Assembly: GCF_013340935.1 (NCBI RefSeq)
Contig: NZ_WHOS01000008.1
Span: 62,001 to 126,000 of the forward strand
DNA from: Azospirillum melinis
Lineage (GTDB): Bacteria; Pseudomonadota; Alphaproteobacteria; Azospirillales; Azospirillaceae
Length of the DNA stretch: 64,000 nt
Direction: 5' to 3'
Shown: in pieces, positions 13,179-22,528 of the stretch
Position numbering within the stretch: the first letter of the stretch is position 1
Layout: every line of letters starts with the position of its first letter
Notes under the pieces: model-generated
The model's input: only the letters and a program-made list of their open reading frames with translations
Databases searched by the model: none
Told to the model about the DNA's origin: nothing
Translations under genes and position numbers: made by a program

Positions 13179-14510
13179 ATGGAATCGAGCAAGCACACGC
13201 CGCATGGCGATGTGACCCAGGTCGGCACCGTCACGCTGACCGACGACGCCACCGGCAAGACTCTGAAGCTGCCGCTGCTCGGCGGGTCCACCGGTCCCAA
13301 CGTGATCGACATTCGCAAGCTCTACGCCGAAACCGGCTATTTCACCTACGACCCCGGCTTCACCTCCACCGCCGCCTGCGATTCGGCCATCACCTACATC
13401 GATGGCGACGAGGGCATCCTGCTGCACCGCGGCTATGCCATCGCCGACCTTGCCGAGAATTGCGATTTCCTGGAGGTCTGCCATCTGCTGCTGAACGGCG
13501 AACTGCCCGATCCGCAGCAGAAGGCCGATTTCGAGCGCACCATCACCTATCACACGATGGTGCACGAGCAACTGGCCAAGTTCTACAGCGGCTTCCGCCG
13601 CGACGCGCACCCGATGGCGATCATGTGCGGCGTCGTCGGTGCCCTGTCGGCCTTCTATCACGACTCCACCGACATCTTCGATCCGGTGCAGCGCAAGATC
13701 GCCGCGCACCGCCTGATCGCCAAGATGCCGACCATGGCCGCCATGGCCTACAAATACACGGTCGGCGAGCCCTTCATGTATCCGCGCAACGACCTGTCCT
13801 ACGCGGAGAACTTCCTCTACATGACGTTCGGCACGCCGTGCGAGGAATGGAAGGTCGATCCGGTCCTGTCGGAAGCGATGGACAAGATCTTCATCCTGCA
13901 TGCCGACCACGAGCAGAACGCCTCGACCTCCACCGTCCGTCTGGCCGGCTCGTCGCACGCCAACCCGTTCGCCTGCATCGCATCGGGCATCGCGGCCCTG
14001 TGGGGTCCGGCCCATGGCGGTGCCAACGAGGCCGTGCTGAAGATGCTGGATCAGATCGGCTCGGTGGAGAACATCCCTGAGTTCGTCCGCCGCGCCAAGG
14101 ACAAGAACGACAGCTTCCGCCTGATGGGCTTCGGCCACCGCGTCTACAAGAACTACGATCCGCGCGCCAAGATCATGCGCGAGACCTGCTATCAGGTTCT
14201 CGACCGGCTGGGCATCAAGGACGAGCCGCATCTGGCCATCGCGATGGAGCTGGAGAGGATCGCCCTGTCGGACGAATACTTCATCGAGAAGAAACTCTAT
14301 CCGAACGTCGATTTCTATTCGGGCATCATTTTGAAGGCGATGGGCTTCCCGACCAGCATGTTCACCGTGCTGTTCGCGCTGGCCCGCACCGTCGGCTGGA
14401 TCAGCCAGTGGAAGGAGATGATCGAGGATCCGGCCCAGAAGATCGGCCGCCCCCGCCAGCTCTTCACCGGCCACGCCGCCCGTCCCTTCGTCCCGTTGGA
14501 CAAGCGTTGA
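13179..14510 (+). CDS. gltA: Citrate synthase (type II)
   Basis: 443 residues, close to the usual 430-440 for the hexameric bacterial enzyme. It condenses oxaloacetate and acetyl-CoA to citrate at the entry of the TCA cycle. The catalytic histidines are visible in [10 protein letters not shown] and [14 protein letters not shown], and the aspartate in YPNVDFYSG. The ATG at 13179 ([11 protein letters not shown]) has AAAAGG four bases before it; longer in-frame starts would add a basic, low-complexity extension unlike the family. The upstream 260 bases hold the stress promoter of the divergent small gene. Confidence 0.97.
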   Translation: MESSKHTPHGDVTQVGTVTLTDDATGKTLKLPLLGGSTGPNVIDIRKLYAETGYFTYDPGFTSTAACDSAITYIDGDEGILLHRGYAIADLAENCDFLEVCHLLLNGELPDPQQKADFERTITYHTMVHEQLAKFYSGFRRDAHPMAIMCGVVGALSAFYHDSTDIFDPVQRKIAAHRLIAKMPTMAAMAYKYTVGEPFMYPRNDLSYAENFLYMTFGTPCEEWKVDPVLSEAMDKIFILHADHEQNASTSTVRLAGSSHANPFACIASGIAALWGPAHGGANEAVLKMLDQIGSVENIPEFVRRAKDKNDSFRLMGFGHRVYKNYDPRAKIMRETCYQVLDRLGIKDEPHLAIAMELERIALSDEYFIEKKLYPNVDFYSGIILKAMGFPTSMFTVLFALARTVGWISQWKEMIEDPAQKIGRPRQLFTGHAARPFVPLDKR

Positions 14511-14528
14511 TCCCACACCATCGGCAGC

Positions 14529-14550
14529 CCCCTCTTCGAAAGGAGAGGGG
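14529..14550 (+). promoter_or_regulatory. Hairpin covering the ribosome binding site of the next gene
   Basis: CCCCTCT at 14529-14535 can pair with AGAGGGG at 14544-14550. The loop plus the right arm contain AAGGAG, the apparent ribosome binding site for the GTG at 14557. It could be a citrate synthase terminator, a translation-limiting hairpin, or both. No T run follows, which favours the second. Confidence 0.4.
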
Positions 14551-14556
14551 CGCACC

Positions 14557-15570
14557 GTGACTCAATCGCTTCAACTGGGCCTGTCGGTCGCCATTGTGGC
14601 GGTGACCGGCGGGACTCCGCGCGTCGTGACGGTGCGCAGCGGCTTTGCCGTGCCGGACAACCACCGGCGCGGCGACGAGCCGTTGCCGCATCGCGACGCG
14701 CTGCCCGGCGCGCCCTTCGAACCCGACCGTTTCCGCACCCTGCAGGACGGCGTCCGCGCGGTGGCGGAGGGGTTGTCGGGTCTGGCGCTCCGTTATGTCG
14801 AGCAGCTTTACACCTTCGGCGACCGTTACCGCGACCCGCACGAGCTGTTCGGCGGTCCGCGCTCGGTCGTGGTCGGTTATCTGGCGCTGGTCCGGGACGG
14901 CCCCCTGGGCGGCGGCGGCTCGGCCGAATGGCGTGATCTCTACGACCATTTCCCGTGGGAGGACTGGCGCGACCAGCGCCCGCCGCTGCTGGATGGCGTG
15001 ATCGCCCCGGCGCTCGGCGGCTGGATCGCCTCGGCCCCCGATGACGAAACCCGTTCGCGCCGGGCCGAACGCGCCCAGATGGCCTTCGGCCTGGACGGTG
15101 CCGACTGGGACATGGAACGCGTGCTGGAGCGGTTCGAACTGCTCTACGAAGCGGGGCTGGTGGTGGAGTCCTTCCGCGACCGCGACCTCGCCGCCCGGGT
15201 CGATCCGTCAGTATCGGCCAGCGGGCCGATGCCGCGCGCGCTCGGCCGGCCGATGGCGCGCGACGGCCGGCGCATCCTGGCAACCGCGCTGGAGCGGCTG
15301 CGCGGCAAGCTGCGCTACCGCCCCATCGTGTTCGAACTGCTGCCGCCGACCTTCACCCTGCACCAACTCCAGCTGGTGGTGGAGGCGCTGTCGGGCGAAC
15401 GGGTCCACAAGCAGAATTTCCGCCGCCTGATGATCACCGGCGGCTTCGTCGAACCCACCGGCCAGTATGAAAGCCAGACCGGTGGCCGGCCGGCCGAACT
15501 GTACCGCTTCCGACGTCAGGCCATCCACGAACGCACCAGTGCCGGTGCCATTCCGTCCGCGGATGGATGA
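14557..15570 (+). CDS. NUDIX-like plus winged-helix protein (NrtR/COG4111-like NAD regulator)
   Basis: 337 residues. The N-terminal part resembles a degenerate NUDIX fold (LQLGLSVAIVAVTGGTPRVVTVRSG) without a clear catalytic NUDIX box. The C-terminal part is a winged-helix segment typical of NrtR-type proteins (FELLPPTFTLHQLQLVVEALSG, NFRRLMITGGFVEPTG). Proteins of this layout in alphaproteobacteria have been annotated as regulators of NAD metabolism. No NAD synthesis genes lie nearby, so the target is unknown. The GTG at 14557 is preceded by AAGGAG inside a hairpin. It is 46 bases after citrate synthase and may be co-transcribed with it. Confidence 0.75.
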   Translation: MTQSLQLGLSVAIVAVTGGTPRVVTVRSGFAVPDNHRRGDEPLPHRDALPGAPFEPDRFRTLQDGVRAVAEGLSGLALRYVEQLYTFGDRYRDPHELFGGPRSVVVGYLALVRDGPLGGGGSAEWRDLYDHFPWEDWRDQRPPLLDGVIAPALGGWIASAPDDETRSRRAERAQMAFGLDGADWDMERVLERFELLYEAGLVVESFRDRDLAARVDPSVSASGPMPRALGRPMARDGRRILATALERLRGKLRYRPIVFELLPPTFTLHQLQLVVEALSGERVHKQNFRRLMITGGFVEPTGQYESQTGGRPAELYRFRRQAIHERTSAGAIPSADG

Positions 15571-15701
15571 AGGGAAATCCGCCGGAAACGTCGACGCGCG
15601 GCATTGGGCGCAGTTGTCAACGGGCGGCTGCAAGGGGATACTGAAGGAACGGTTTTAAACCCGGACTATCCTTGTCCGGAAATTCCATTTTCGGAAAATC
15701 A

Positions 15702-16352
15702 ATGTCGCACCGCATCCTGATTGCCGACGACCACCCGCTGATGCGTACCGCCCTGACCCAGACCATCGGTCAGGCGATTGCCGGCGCCGTGATTCTGGAA
15801 GCGTCGCGGTTCGAACAGATCAAGCCGCTGCTGGACACCGGGGAGCCGCCGGACATCATCCTGCTGGACCTGCACATGCCCGGCATGAGTGGCCTGATCG
15901 GCCTGATGATGCTGCGGTCCGAACATCCGGCGATCCCGGTGATCGTGGTGTCGGCATCGGAGGATCCGGTGACTATCCAACGCTCCATCGACTATGGCGC
16001 TTCCGGCTTCGTGCCCAAATCGGCACCGAACACCCAGATCGTCGAGGCGATCCACGCCGTGCTGGACGGCGAGCTGTGGTTGCCGGAGATCAACGGCGGC
16101 CCCGAAACCGAAGCCCCCGACCCGGCGCAGCGCGCCGCCACCCTGACGCCCCAGCAGCTCCGCGTCCTGGCCGGCATCGCCGAAGGCAAGCTGAACAAAC
16201 AGATCGCCTATGAGATGAACGTCGCCGAAACGACGGTGAAAGCGCACGTCACCACGATCCTGCGTAAGCTGGGCGTGCTGACCCGCACCCAGGCCGCAGT
16301 GCTGGCGAGCCAGCTGGCGCTGTCCGCCGCGCCGCCGCCGCCAGTGGAGTGA
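15702..16352 (+). CDS. LuxR/NarL-family response regulator, CrbR/ErdR-like
   Basis: 216 residues. The receiver begins ILIADDHPLMRTAL, with the phospho-acceptor Asp in IILLDLHMPGMSGLIGLMMLR. The C-terminal LuxR helix-turn-helix is LTPQQLRVLAGIAEGKLNKQIAYEMNVAETTVKAHVTTILRKL in outline. The receiver is strongly like that of ErdR/AgmR and CrbR, regulators known to control acetate and alcohol use together with a transporter-kinase fusion (MxtR, CrbS). Such a kinase is encoded at 18760-22266. The ATG at 15702 is chosen because the receiver starts immediately; a start ten codons earlier is possible. Confidence 0.88.
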   Translation: MSHRILIADDHPLMRTALTQTIGQAIAGAVILEASRFEQIKPLLDTGEPPDIILLDLHMPGMSGLIGLMMLRSEHPAIPVIVVSASEDPVTIQRSIDYGASGFVPKSAPNTQIVEAIHAVLDGELWLPEINGGPETEAPDPAQRAATLTPQQLRVLAGIAEGKLNKQIAYEMNVAETTVKAHVTTILRKLGVLTRTQAAVLASQLALSAAPPPPVE

Positions 16353-16359
16353 CGGAGGT

Positions 16360-16719
16360 ATGCTTATCATGGTTGCCGGTCCATACAGCACTGGTGGTGC
16401 CGATTCCGTGCAGCGCGCCGCAAATCTCACTGTTTTGAATGAAGCGGCCCTCCGGGTCTTTCGCCGGGGACATATTCCTGTAATTGGTGTGAATGCCGCC
16501 TTGCCGATTATCGCCGTTGCCGGAGACACATCTTACGACGAAATCATGATGCCAGTCTCATTGGCCTTGGCTGAGCGTTGCGATGCATGCTTGCGGATCG
16601 GAGGTCCATCCGCCGGGGCCGATGCGGAGGTTGAACGTTTTCAGGGGCGGGGGCTTCCGGTCTACCGCAGTCTTGATGACATTCCGTTGGGTTCTGTTGA
16701 CAGTACGGCAACGTCCTAA
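16360..16719 (+). CDS. DUF4406-like (nucleoside deoxyribosyltransferase-like) protein
   Basis: 119 residues, seven bases after the response regulator. The opening MLIMVAGPYSTGG, the middle HIPVIGVNAALPI and the end ERCDACLRIGGPSAGADAEVERFQGRGLPVYRSLDDIP follow the pattern of small Rossmann-like DUF4406 proteins related to nucleoside 2-deoxyribosyltransferases, including the late acidic residues before G-PVY. Its function is not established. Its base composition is less GC-rich than its neighbours, which suggests a separate origin. The ATG at 16360 follows GGAGG-like sequence in the preceding gap. Confidence 0.65.
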   Translation: MLIMVAGPYSTGGADSVQRAANLTVLNEAALRVFRRGHIPVIGVNAALPIIAVAGDTSYDEIMMPVSLALAERCDACLRIGGPSAGADAEVERFQGRGLPVYRSLDDIPLGSVDSTATS

Positions 16720-16797
16720 CCTGTCCTGTCCGTCGTGCCGCCGATGGAGTGACAACAGGCGCACCGGATCTCTGACGGCACGCCCGTTATCCTGGGT

Positions 16798-17631
16798 TCA
16801 ATTCCGGCGGGCGCCGGTATGGATCATGGTGCCGACATGCTCGCCGCGCAGTGCGGCGGTCAGCCGTCCCGGAACCAAGCCGTTCACCAGCTGGACGCGG
16901 GTGATGTGGCGGGCGTTCGCCAGCACCTCGACGAATGCCCGGTCCACAGGCAGGGGACCGTCGTGGGCAGCCAGATCGGCAGCCGTGATCTCCGGCAGTA
17001 GACGGGCCGCGGCACCCTCCGCGCCGTTGGGATCGGTGCTGTGGATACCGTCCACATCCTCGACGATGGTCAGGCTGGCTGCCCCCAGCGCGTCGGCCAG
17101 CAGGAAGGCCCCGGTGTCGGCCCGGTGGGATGGAATGCGCGAGGTCGGGAACTCATGGTGATGGTAGGGCGGGAAGGCGCTGCCCACCACCGCGCGGGCG
17201 GCCGACAGATGGACGGCCAACTGGCTGGCGATGGTCGGATGCTCCACATAGGAGACGCCGTCCGGTGCCAGCAGCGAGGCCAGGATATGGCCGTTCTGTC
17301 CGGCCTCGCTCGCCGCCAGCGGCGCCAGCGAGCCGACCGGCAGGCCGAGATCGAGCCCAACGCTGTAGAGATGGCGGGCGCGGATGCCGGCCCCGGTCAG
17401 GATCAGCAGGCGGTGCTCCGGCAGGATGCGGCGGATTTCCTCGACGACCGGCAGGATCGCGTCGCGGCCGCGGTCCATGATCGACCGGCCGCCGATCTTC
17501 ACCACGTGCAGCCAGGGCAGCAGCGCGATCGGCCGGCCGCCGGCGACCGGACGGGTCAGATCGTCGTTGAGCAGGGTCTGCCGTGCGAGCGGCGAGGCCA
17601 CATGCTTGATGGTGTTGATGGTCTCGGACAT
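16798..17631 (-). CDS. mosA: Molybdenum storage protein subunit alpha
   Basis: 277 residues, nearly identical in length to Azotobacter vinelandii MosA. Family landmarks are [60 protein letters not shown] in outline, [12 protein letters not shown] (histidine-rich segment) and the ending [25 protein letters not shown]. MosA and MosB form a cage-like hexamer of UMP-kinase-like folds that packs molybdate or tungstate as polyoxometalate clusters with ATP hydrolysis. The ATG at 17631 has AGGAG about seven bases upstream. mosA is 11 bases downstream of mosB, so the two form an operon. Automatic annotation may call it UMP kinase. Confidence 0.95.
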   Translation of the reverse strand: MSETINTIKHVASPLARQTLLNDDLTRPVAGGRPIALLPWLHVVKIGGRSIMDRGRDAILPVVEEIRRILPEHRLLILTGAGIRARHLYSVGLDLGLPVGSLAPLAASEAGQNGHILASLLAPDGVSYVEHPTIASQLAVHLSAARAVVGSAFPPYHHHEFPTSRIPSHRADTGAFLLADALGAASLTIVEDVDGIHSTDPNGAEGAAARLLPEITAADLAAHDGPLPVDRAFVEVLANARHITRVQLVNGLVPGRLTAALRGEHVGTMIHTGARRN

Positions 17632-17642
17632 GTCCCGACTCC

Positions 17643-18482
17643 TCAGCTCGCGGTGATGATGGTGCCGACATGCTCGCCGGCGAGTGCGCGGGTCAGGTTG
17701 CCGGGGACCAGACCATTGACGATCTGCACCTCGCGGACATGGCGCGCGGCCTTCAGCAGGTCGAGCACCGGGAATTCCAGGATCGAGTCCTGAAGCCCCT
17801 TCGCCTTCATCTCGTCGACCGAAATCTTCGGAATGAAGGTCGCATCCTTGGACGTCTTCGGGTTGGCGGTGTAGAGCCCGTTCTCGTCCTTCACATAGAT
17901 CATCCGCTTGCAGCCGAACTGTTCGGCGACCAGGAAGCAGCCGGCGTCGGTGCGGTAGGGCGGGATGACGCCGCTGGCCGGTGGACGCATCCACAGCGTA
18001 TAGGGCGGCATGCCGCTGAAGACAACGGCATGCACCTCCGCCAGATAGAGCGGGACCGCCGACAGGCCGGCGCCGTCCACCGCGGAGATGCCATGCTTGG
18101 CAAGGAGCTGGCCCAGCATGGCGGCATTCTGATCGGCGACCGAGGCGCCGAGCTGCGACAGCACGCCCGCCGGCAGGCCGAGGCCGGCGGCGATGGAGTA
18201 GAGGTGCCGGGCGCGGGTGCCGGCGCCGGTGCCGATCAGCAGCTTGTGGGCCTTGCGCGCCGCCGCGATCTCGTCCACCAGCGGGTAGACCGCCGACCGG
18301 CCGCGGTCGATGACGCTCTGTCCACCGATCTTGATCACTGTGGCATCGGGGAGGATGCGGAAGTCCGCCGACGCTTCCGCCATAGCCTGAAGCTCGGCAT
18401 CGGTCAGCGGACGCTGCATCAGCAGCGCCTCAAGTTCCGCTGTGGAGTCCGCCGTGGAATTTGCCGCCGTGGGATTTACCAT
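17643..18482 (-). CDS. mosB: Molybdenum storage protein subunit beta
   Basis: 279 residues. It matches A. vinelandii MosB along its length: [53 protein letters not shown] in outline, [32 protein letters not shown], and the end [25 protein letters not shown]. It should form the alternating partner of MosA in the molybdenum store. I chose the ATG at 18482 (MVNPTAANS), which has AAAGGA about twelve bases upstream; an ATG at 18509 lacks one. The 277 bases upstream, to the end of the transporter-kinase, show no consensus sigma-54 promoter or clear ModE site by eye. Confidence 0.95.
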   Translation of the reverse strand: MVNPTAANSTADSTAELEALLMQRPLTDAELQAMAEASADFRILPDATVIKIGGQSVIDRGRSAVYPLVDEIAAARKAHKLLIGTGAGTRARHLYSIAAGLGLPAGVLSQLGASVADQNAAMLGQLLAKHGISAVDGAGLSAVPLYLAEVHAVVFSGMPPYTLWMRPPASGVIPPYRTDAGCFLVAEQFGCKRMIYVKDENGLYTANPKTSKDATFIPKISVDEMKAKGLQDSILEFPVLDLLKAARHVREVQIVNGLVPGNLTRALAGEHVGTIITAS

Positions 18483-18759
18483 GGAAGGGCAATCCTTTCG
18501 TTCCGTCATTGCACGTCAATACATGTCGCCGGCACCGCCGCTGCGTCCTTGCGGAACCGAGTCCTCCCGATGGTTCCGGACGAAGCCGCAAAGCGCCTCC
18601 CCAGTATTCGCATCCTGCCTGACGGGGCCTGTTCGGATCGTGGAGTCCGTTGACCGGAAGCTCCAAGGCTGGCCGTGACGGTCGATGCCCCGGAACCGTA
18701 TGGCTCCGTGCCTCAACCGTCAATAATCTCAATTTCCGTATGGTTGAATTTTGGTGTGG

Positions 18760-21700
18760 CTAGCCCGCCATCCGCTGCCCTTCCGCGAGCAGCTGTCCCA
18801 GCAATGCCCGCAGAGCGCCCGGACGAACCGGCTTGTACAGCAACCGGCAGCCGGCCGCCTCGATGTCCTCGCGCACGGCGGCGTCGCGGTCAGCGGTGAC
18901 GACGGCGGCGGGAATGTCGCTGCCCAGCGATGCGCGGAGGGTCCGCAAAGCTTCCACGCCGGTCAGGCTGCGGTCGAGGTGGTAGTCGGTCAGGATCACG
19001 TCCGGCGTCCGCCCCTCCAGCTTCGCCAGGGCCAGATCGGGAGCGACGGCGGTGACGACGCGGCAGGACCAGCTGGACAGCAGATCCTCGGTGGCGCGGG
19101 CGATGGCCGGCTCGTTCTCCAGGCAAAGGACCAGCACGCCGCGCAGGTCGCGGCCACGCGGGCGGACCACGACGGCACGGGCGGCCACCGGCTCGTCGGT
19201 GAGCGGCACCAGCACGGAGAAGGCGCTGCCCCGCCCGACCTTGGAGCGCACCTGCACCGTGTGGCCGAGGATGCCGGCCAGACGCTCGACGATGGCGAGG
19301 CCCAGTCCCAGCCCCTTGCCACGATCATCGCTGTCATTGTCGAGCTGGCGGAACTCCATGAAGATTTCCGGCACCTTGTGCTCGGGGATGCCGGGGCCGG
19401 TGTCCCATACCTCGATGGACAGGAAGCTTCCCCGCCGCCGACAGCCCAGCAGGATGCGGCCGGTGCGGGTGTAGCGCACCGCGTTGGCGAGATAGTTCTG
19501 GAGGATGCGCCGCAGCAGCGTCGGGTCGCTGCGGACGGTGGCGGAGCAGTCGACCACCCGCAGTCCCAGCCCGTGGCGGCTGGCCAGCACGGTGAATTCC
19601 TCGCCCAGCGGCTTCAGCAGTTCCTCGATCCGCATTGGCACCGGGTTCGGCTTCACAACGCCGCTGTCGATCTTTGACACGTCCAGCAGATCGCCCAGGA
19701 TCGTTTCCACCGACCGCAGCGAGGCGTCGATCTGGCGGATGGCGCTGTCGCCGTTGCGTTCGGACAGGGCTGACAGGAACAGCCGGGCGGCGTGCAGCGG
19801 TTGCAGCAGGTCATGGCTGGCGGCGGCCAGGAAGCGGGTCTTGCCGCGGTTGGCGCGCTCGGCCTCCGCCTTCGCTTCCGACAGGGCGTGGGTGCGTTCC
19901 TCGATGCGGCGTTCCAGCGTTTCGTTGGCCTCGCGCAGGGCGGCGGCGGCGCGGTGGCGTTCGGTGACGTCGGTGTAGACGGCGACGAAGCCGCCGCCGC
20001 CGGGCCGTCCACCGGGCCTTTGACCCGGCATCGGGTTGGTGGCGATCTCCAGAACCGTGCCATCGGGCCGCACCCGCTCATAGACGTCGGGCTTGTTGCG
20101 GCGGCGCGGATCGGACCGGCGCTCCAGCAGGGTCTCGATCTCGCCGTTGCGGCCATATTCGCCGCGCCGGGCGATCAGTCCGACGATGTCCTGCAACGAG
20201 GTGCCGACCTGGACGAAACCGTCCGGCAGTTCCAGCAGGACGACGAACTGGTTGTTCCAGGTGGCGACGCGCCAGTCCTCGTCGAACACGGCGATGCCCT
20301 GGGGCACATTCTCCACGGTGGCGCGCAGCAGTTCGTGCTGCTTCAGGATGGCGCGCGAGGCTTCGTCGATGATCGACCGCGCATCGGTGCGCGACAGCCG
20401 GCGGTCGGACAGCAATCCGGCCACCACGACGCGGGCAGACGCCGACCCGACGGCGCCGGCGAGCAGACGCTCGGTCAGCTGGATCGCCTCACCGTCGGTG
20501 CGCATCAGCAGCGCGGTGCGCAGGTCGCCGTCGGCCACGCCGGTGAAGCGGCGGAAGGCGGCATCGGCGCGTGACTGTCCGACATAGCGCAGGGCCAGAT
20601 CGTGCAGGTCGGCCAGCGTGGCGCCGCGCGGCCCATGCGGCTCGCCATCGGAGGCGCGGCGCAGGCTCATGAAGCGGGCAGCCTGCTGGCGCTCCAGAGT
20701 CGACGGGCGGGTCAGCAGCGAGACGACAACGAACAGCAGGATGTTCGGTCCCAGGCTCCACAGGGCGGCGTTGGTCAGCGGGTCGATGCCGGCGATGCCG
20801 GCGAGCGCCACCGGGCTGAGGCCGGTCAGCCCGAACGGTCCTTCGCGCAAGGCGCTAGAGGCCAGCCATCCGGCATCGGCGAAGGACGGCAGCAGCATGG
20901 TGTAGGCCCAGCCGACGAATCCGGCGCAGATGCCGGCGAAGGCGCCGCTGCGGCTGGCGCGGCTCCAGATCAGCCCGCCCAGCAGGGCCGGGGCGAACTG
21001 CGCCACCGCGGTGAAGCTCATCATGCCGATGGTCGCCAGTGGAAAGGCCGGGCCGATCAGCCGGTAGCAGCCGTAGGACAGCAGAACCAGCACGATCACC
21101 GCCGACCGCCGCACCAGCAGCAGGATCCCCGCGGGATCGTCGCGCAGCCGCCGGTCGTCCGGGCGCAGCGCCATCAGCAGCGGGACGGCGACGTCGTTGC
21201 AGATCATGGTGCTGAGCGCCACCATCTCCACCAGGATCATGCTGGTGGCGGCCGACAGACCGCCGATGAAGGCGGCCAGCGCCAGCCAGGGCCAGCCCTG
21301 GCTCAAGGGGATCGACACCATGAAGGTGTCGGCATTCGTTGTGCCGTCCGGAAACAGCATCAGCCCGGCCAGCGCCACCGGCAGGACGAAGATGTTGATG
21401 GCGACCAGATAGGCCGGGAACAGCTTCGCCGACGACCGCACGTCGCCGCTATGGGTGTTCTCCACCACGGCGACGTGGAACTGGCGCGGCAGGCACAGGA
21501 TCGCCAGCCCCGACAGCAGGCAGGCCACCCACCAGTCGGTGCCGATGCTGTCCATCCGGATCAGCTCCAGAAAGCCCGGATGGCGGACGGCGGCATCGAA
21601 GAAGGTCGCCGGGTCGCCGAAGACGGAAAAGGCGATGGCCCCGCCCACGCCCAGCGCCGCGGCCAGCTTCACCACCGACTCCGCGGCGATGGCCATCATC

Positions 21701-22266
21701 AGGCCGCGGTGATGTTCGTTGGCCGACACGCTGCGCACGCCGAACAGGATGGCGAAGGCCGCCATCAGCAGCGCCGCCATCAGCGCCGTCCCGCCCGGCA
21801 TCTGGCTGAGATCGGTGCCCAGCGATGCCCCGGCCAGGATTTCGAAGCTGACGCTGATCGCCTTCAATTGCAGGGCGATGTAGGGCAGCAGCCCGATTAC
21901 CGCGGCGACGGTGACGAGTGCGGCCAGGCTGCGGCTCTTGCCGTAGCGCGCCGACAGGAAGTCGGAGATCGAGACGACATTCTCCGACTTCGCCACCCGG
22001 ACGATGCGGGCCAGCACCGGCCAGCCCAGCCCGATCATCAGGATCGGTCCGATATAGATGGGCAGGAAGTAGAACCCGCCGGTCGCCGCCCGGCCGACCG
22101 CACCGTAGAAGGTCCAGGAGGTGCAATAGACGCCGAAACTCAGCGCGTAGAGCCAGGGCGTGCGCCGCTCGCTGCCATGGGTGCCGGTCCGGTCGCCGTA
22201 CCACGCGATGGCGAACAGCGACAGCAGATAGGCCAGCGACGCGGCCAGGATGAACCAGCTTTCCAT
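18760..22266 (-). CDS. Sodium:solute symporter-hybrid histidine kinase fusion, CrbS/MxtR-like
   Basis: 1168 residues. Residues 1 to about 520 are a sodium:solute symporter domain with about 13 hydrophobic segments. A STAC-like linker follows (TERLLAGAVGSASARVVVAGLL near 598-619), then a PAS domain near 645-770, a coiled coil, HisKA with His818 in AASHDLLQPLHAARLF, a HATPase domain, and a C-terminal receiver with Asp in VILTDYHLDRSLTG. This is the architecture of CrbS/MxtR, which with a LuxR-type regulator controls acetate and related carbon use. The likely partner is the regulator at 15702. The ATG at 22266 follows GGAGG. Whether it transports its ligand or only senses it cannot be told here. 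Confidence 0.93.
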   Translation of the reverse strand: MESWFILAASLAYLLSLFAIAWYGDRTGTHGSERRTPWLYALSFGVYCTSWTFYGAVGRAATGGFYFLPIYIGPILMIGLGWPVLARIVRVAKSENVVSISDFLSARYGKSRSLAALVTVAAVIGLLPYIALQLKAISVSFEILAGASLGTDLSQMPGGTALMAALLMAAFAILFGVRSVSANEHHRGLMMAIAAESVVKLAAALGVGGAIAFSVFGDPATFFDAAVRHPGFLELIRMDSIGTDWWVACLLSGLAILCLPRQFHVAVVENTHSGDVRSSAKLFPAYLVAINIFVLPVALAGLMLFPDGTTNADTFMVSIPLSQGWPWLALAAFIGGLSAATSMILVEMVALSTMICNDVAVPLLMALRPDDRRLRDDPAGILLLVRRSAVIVLVLLSYGCYRLIGPAFPLATIGMMSFTAVAQFAPALLGGLIWSRASRSGAFAGICAGFVGWAYTMLLPSFADAGWLASSALREGPFGLTGLSPVALAGIAGIDPLTNAALWSLGPNILLFVVVSLLTRPSTLERQQAARFMSLRRASDGEPHGPRGATLADLHDLALRYVGQSRADAAFRRFTGVADGDLRTALLMRTDGEAIQLTERLLAGAVGSASARVVVAGLLSDRRLSRTDARSIIDEASRAILKQHELLRATVENVPQGIAVFDEDWRVATWNNQFVVLLELPDGFVQVGTSLQDIVGLIARRGEYGRNGEIETLLERRSDPRRRNKPDVYERVRPDGTVLEIATNPMPGQRPGGRPGGGGFVAVYTDVTERHRAAAALREANETLERRIEERTHALSEAKAEAERANRGKTRFLAAASHDLLQPLHAARLFLSALSERNGDSAIRQIDASLRSVETILGDLLDVSKIDSGVVKPNPVPMRIEELLKPLGEEFTVLASRHGLGLRVVDCSATVRSDPTLLRRILQNYLANAVRYTRTGRILLGCRRRGSFLSIEVWDTGPGIPEHKVPEIFMEFRQLDNDSDDRGKGLGLGLAIVERLAGILGHTVQVRSKVGRGSAFSVLVPLTDEPVAARAVVVRPRGRDLRGVLVLCLENEPAIARATEDLLSSWSCRVVTAVAPDLALAKLEGRTPDVILTDYHLDRSLTGVEALRTLRASLGSDIPAAVVTADRDAAVREDIEAAGCRLLYKPVRPGALRALLGQLLAEGQRMAG

Positions 22267-22528
22267 GGGGCTTTGCGCCTCCGGTTCTTGATTTTCACTC
22301 CCCGCGGGCAGCAGCCTATCACAAACCCGTCATTGTCGCCGCGCCCGCAATTCGCAACCGCTTTCCACTTTTGGTGGGACGAAAAGGGATGCAGCCGGTG
22401 GCGCGGGGAGCAAAGGGAGCCGCCCGACCGCCCGCCCGGTCCCGCTGGGACACTTCCCATCCTTCGTTGTTCTTCCTGCAAGGCTACAAAGCCTTTGGTC
22501 GAACACGTAAAGGTGAAGGAGAGTCCGA

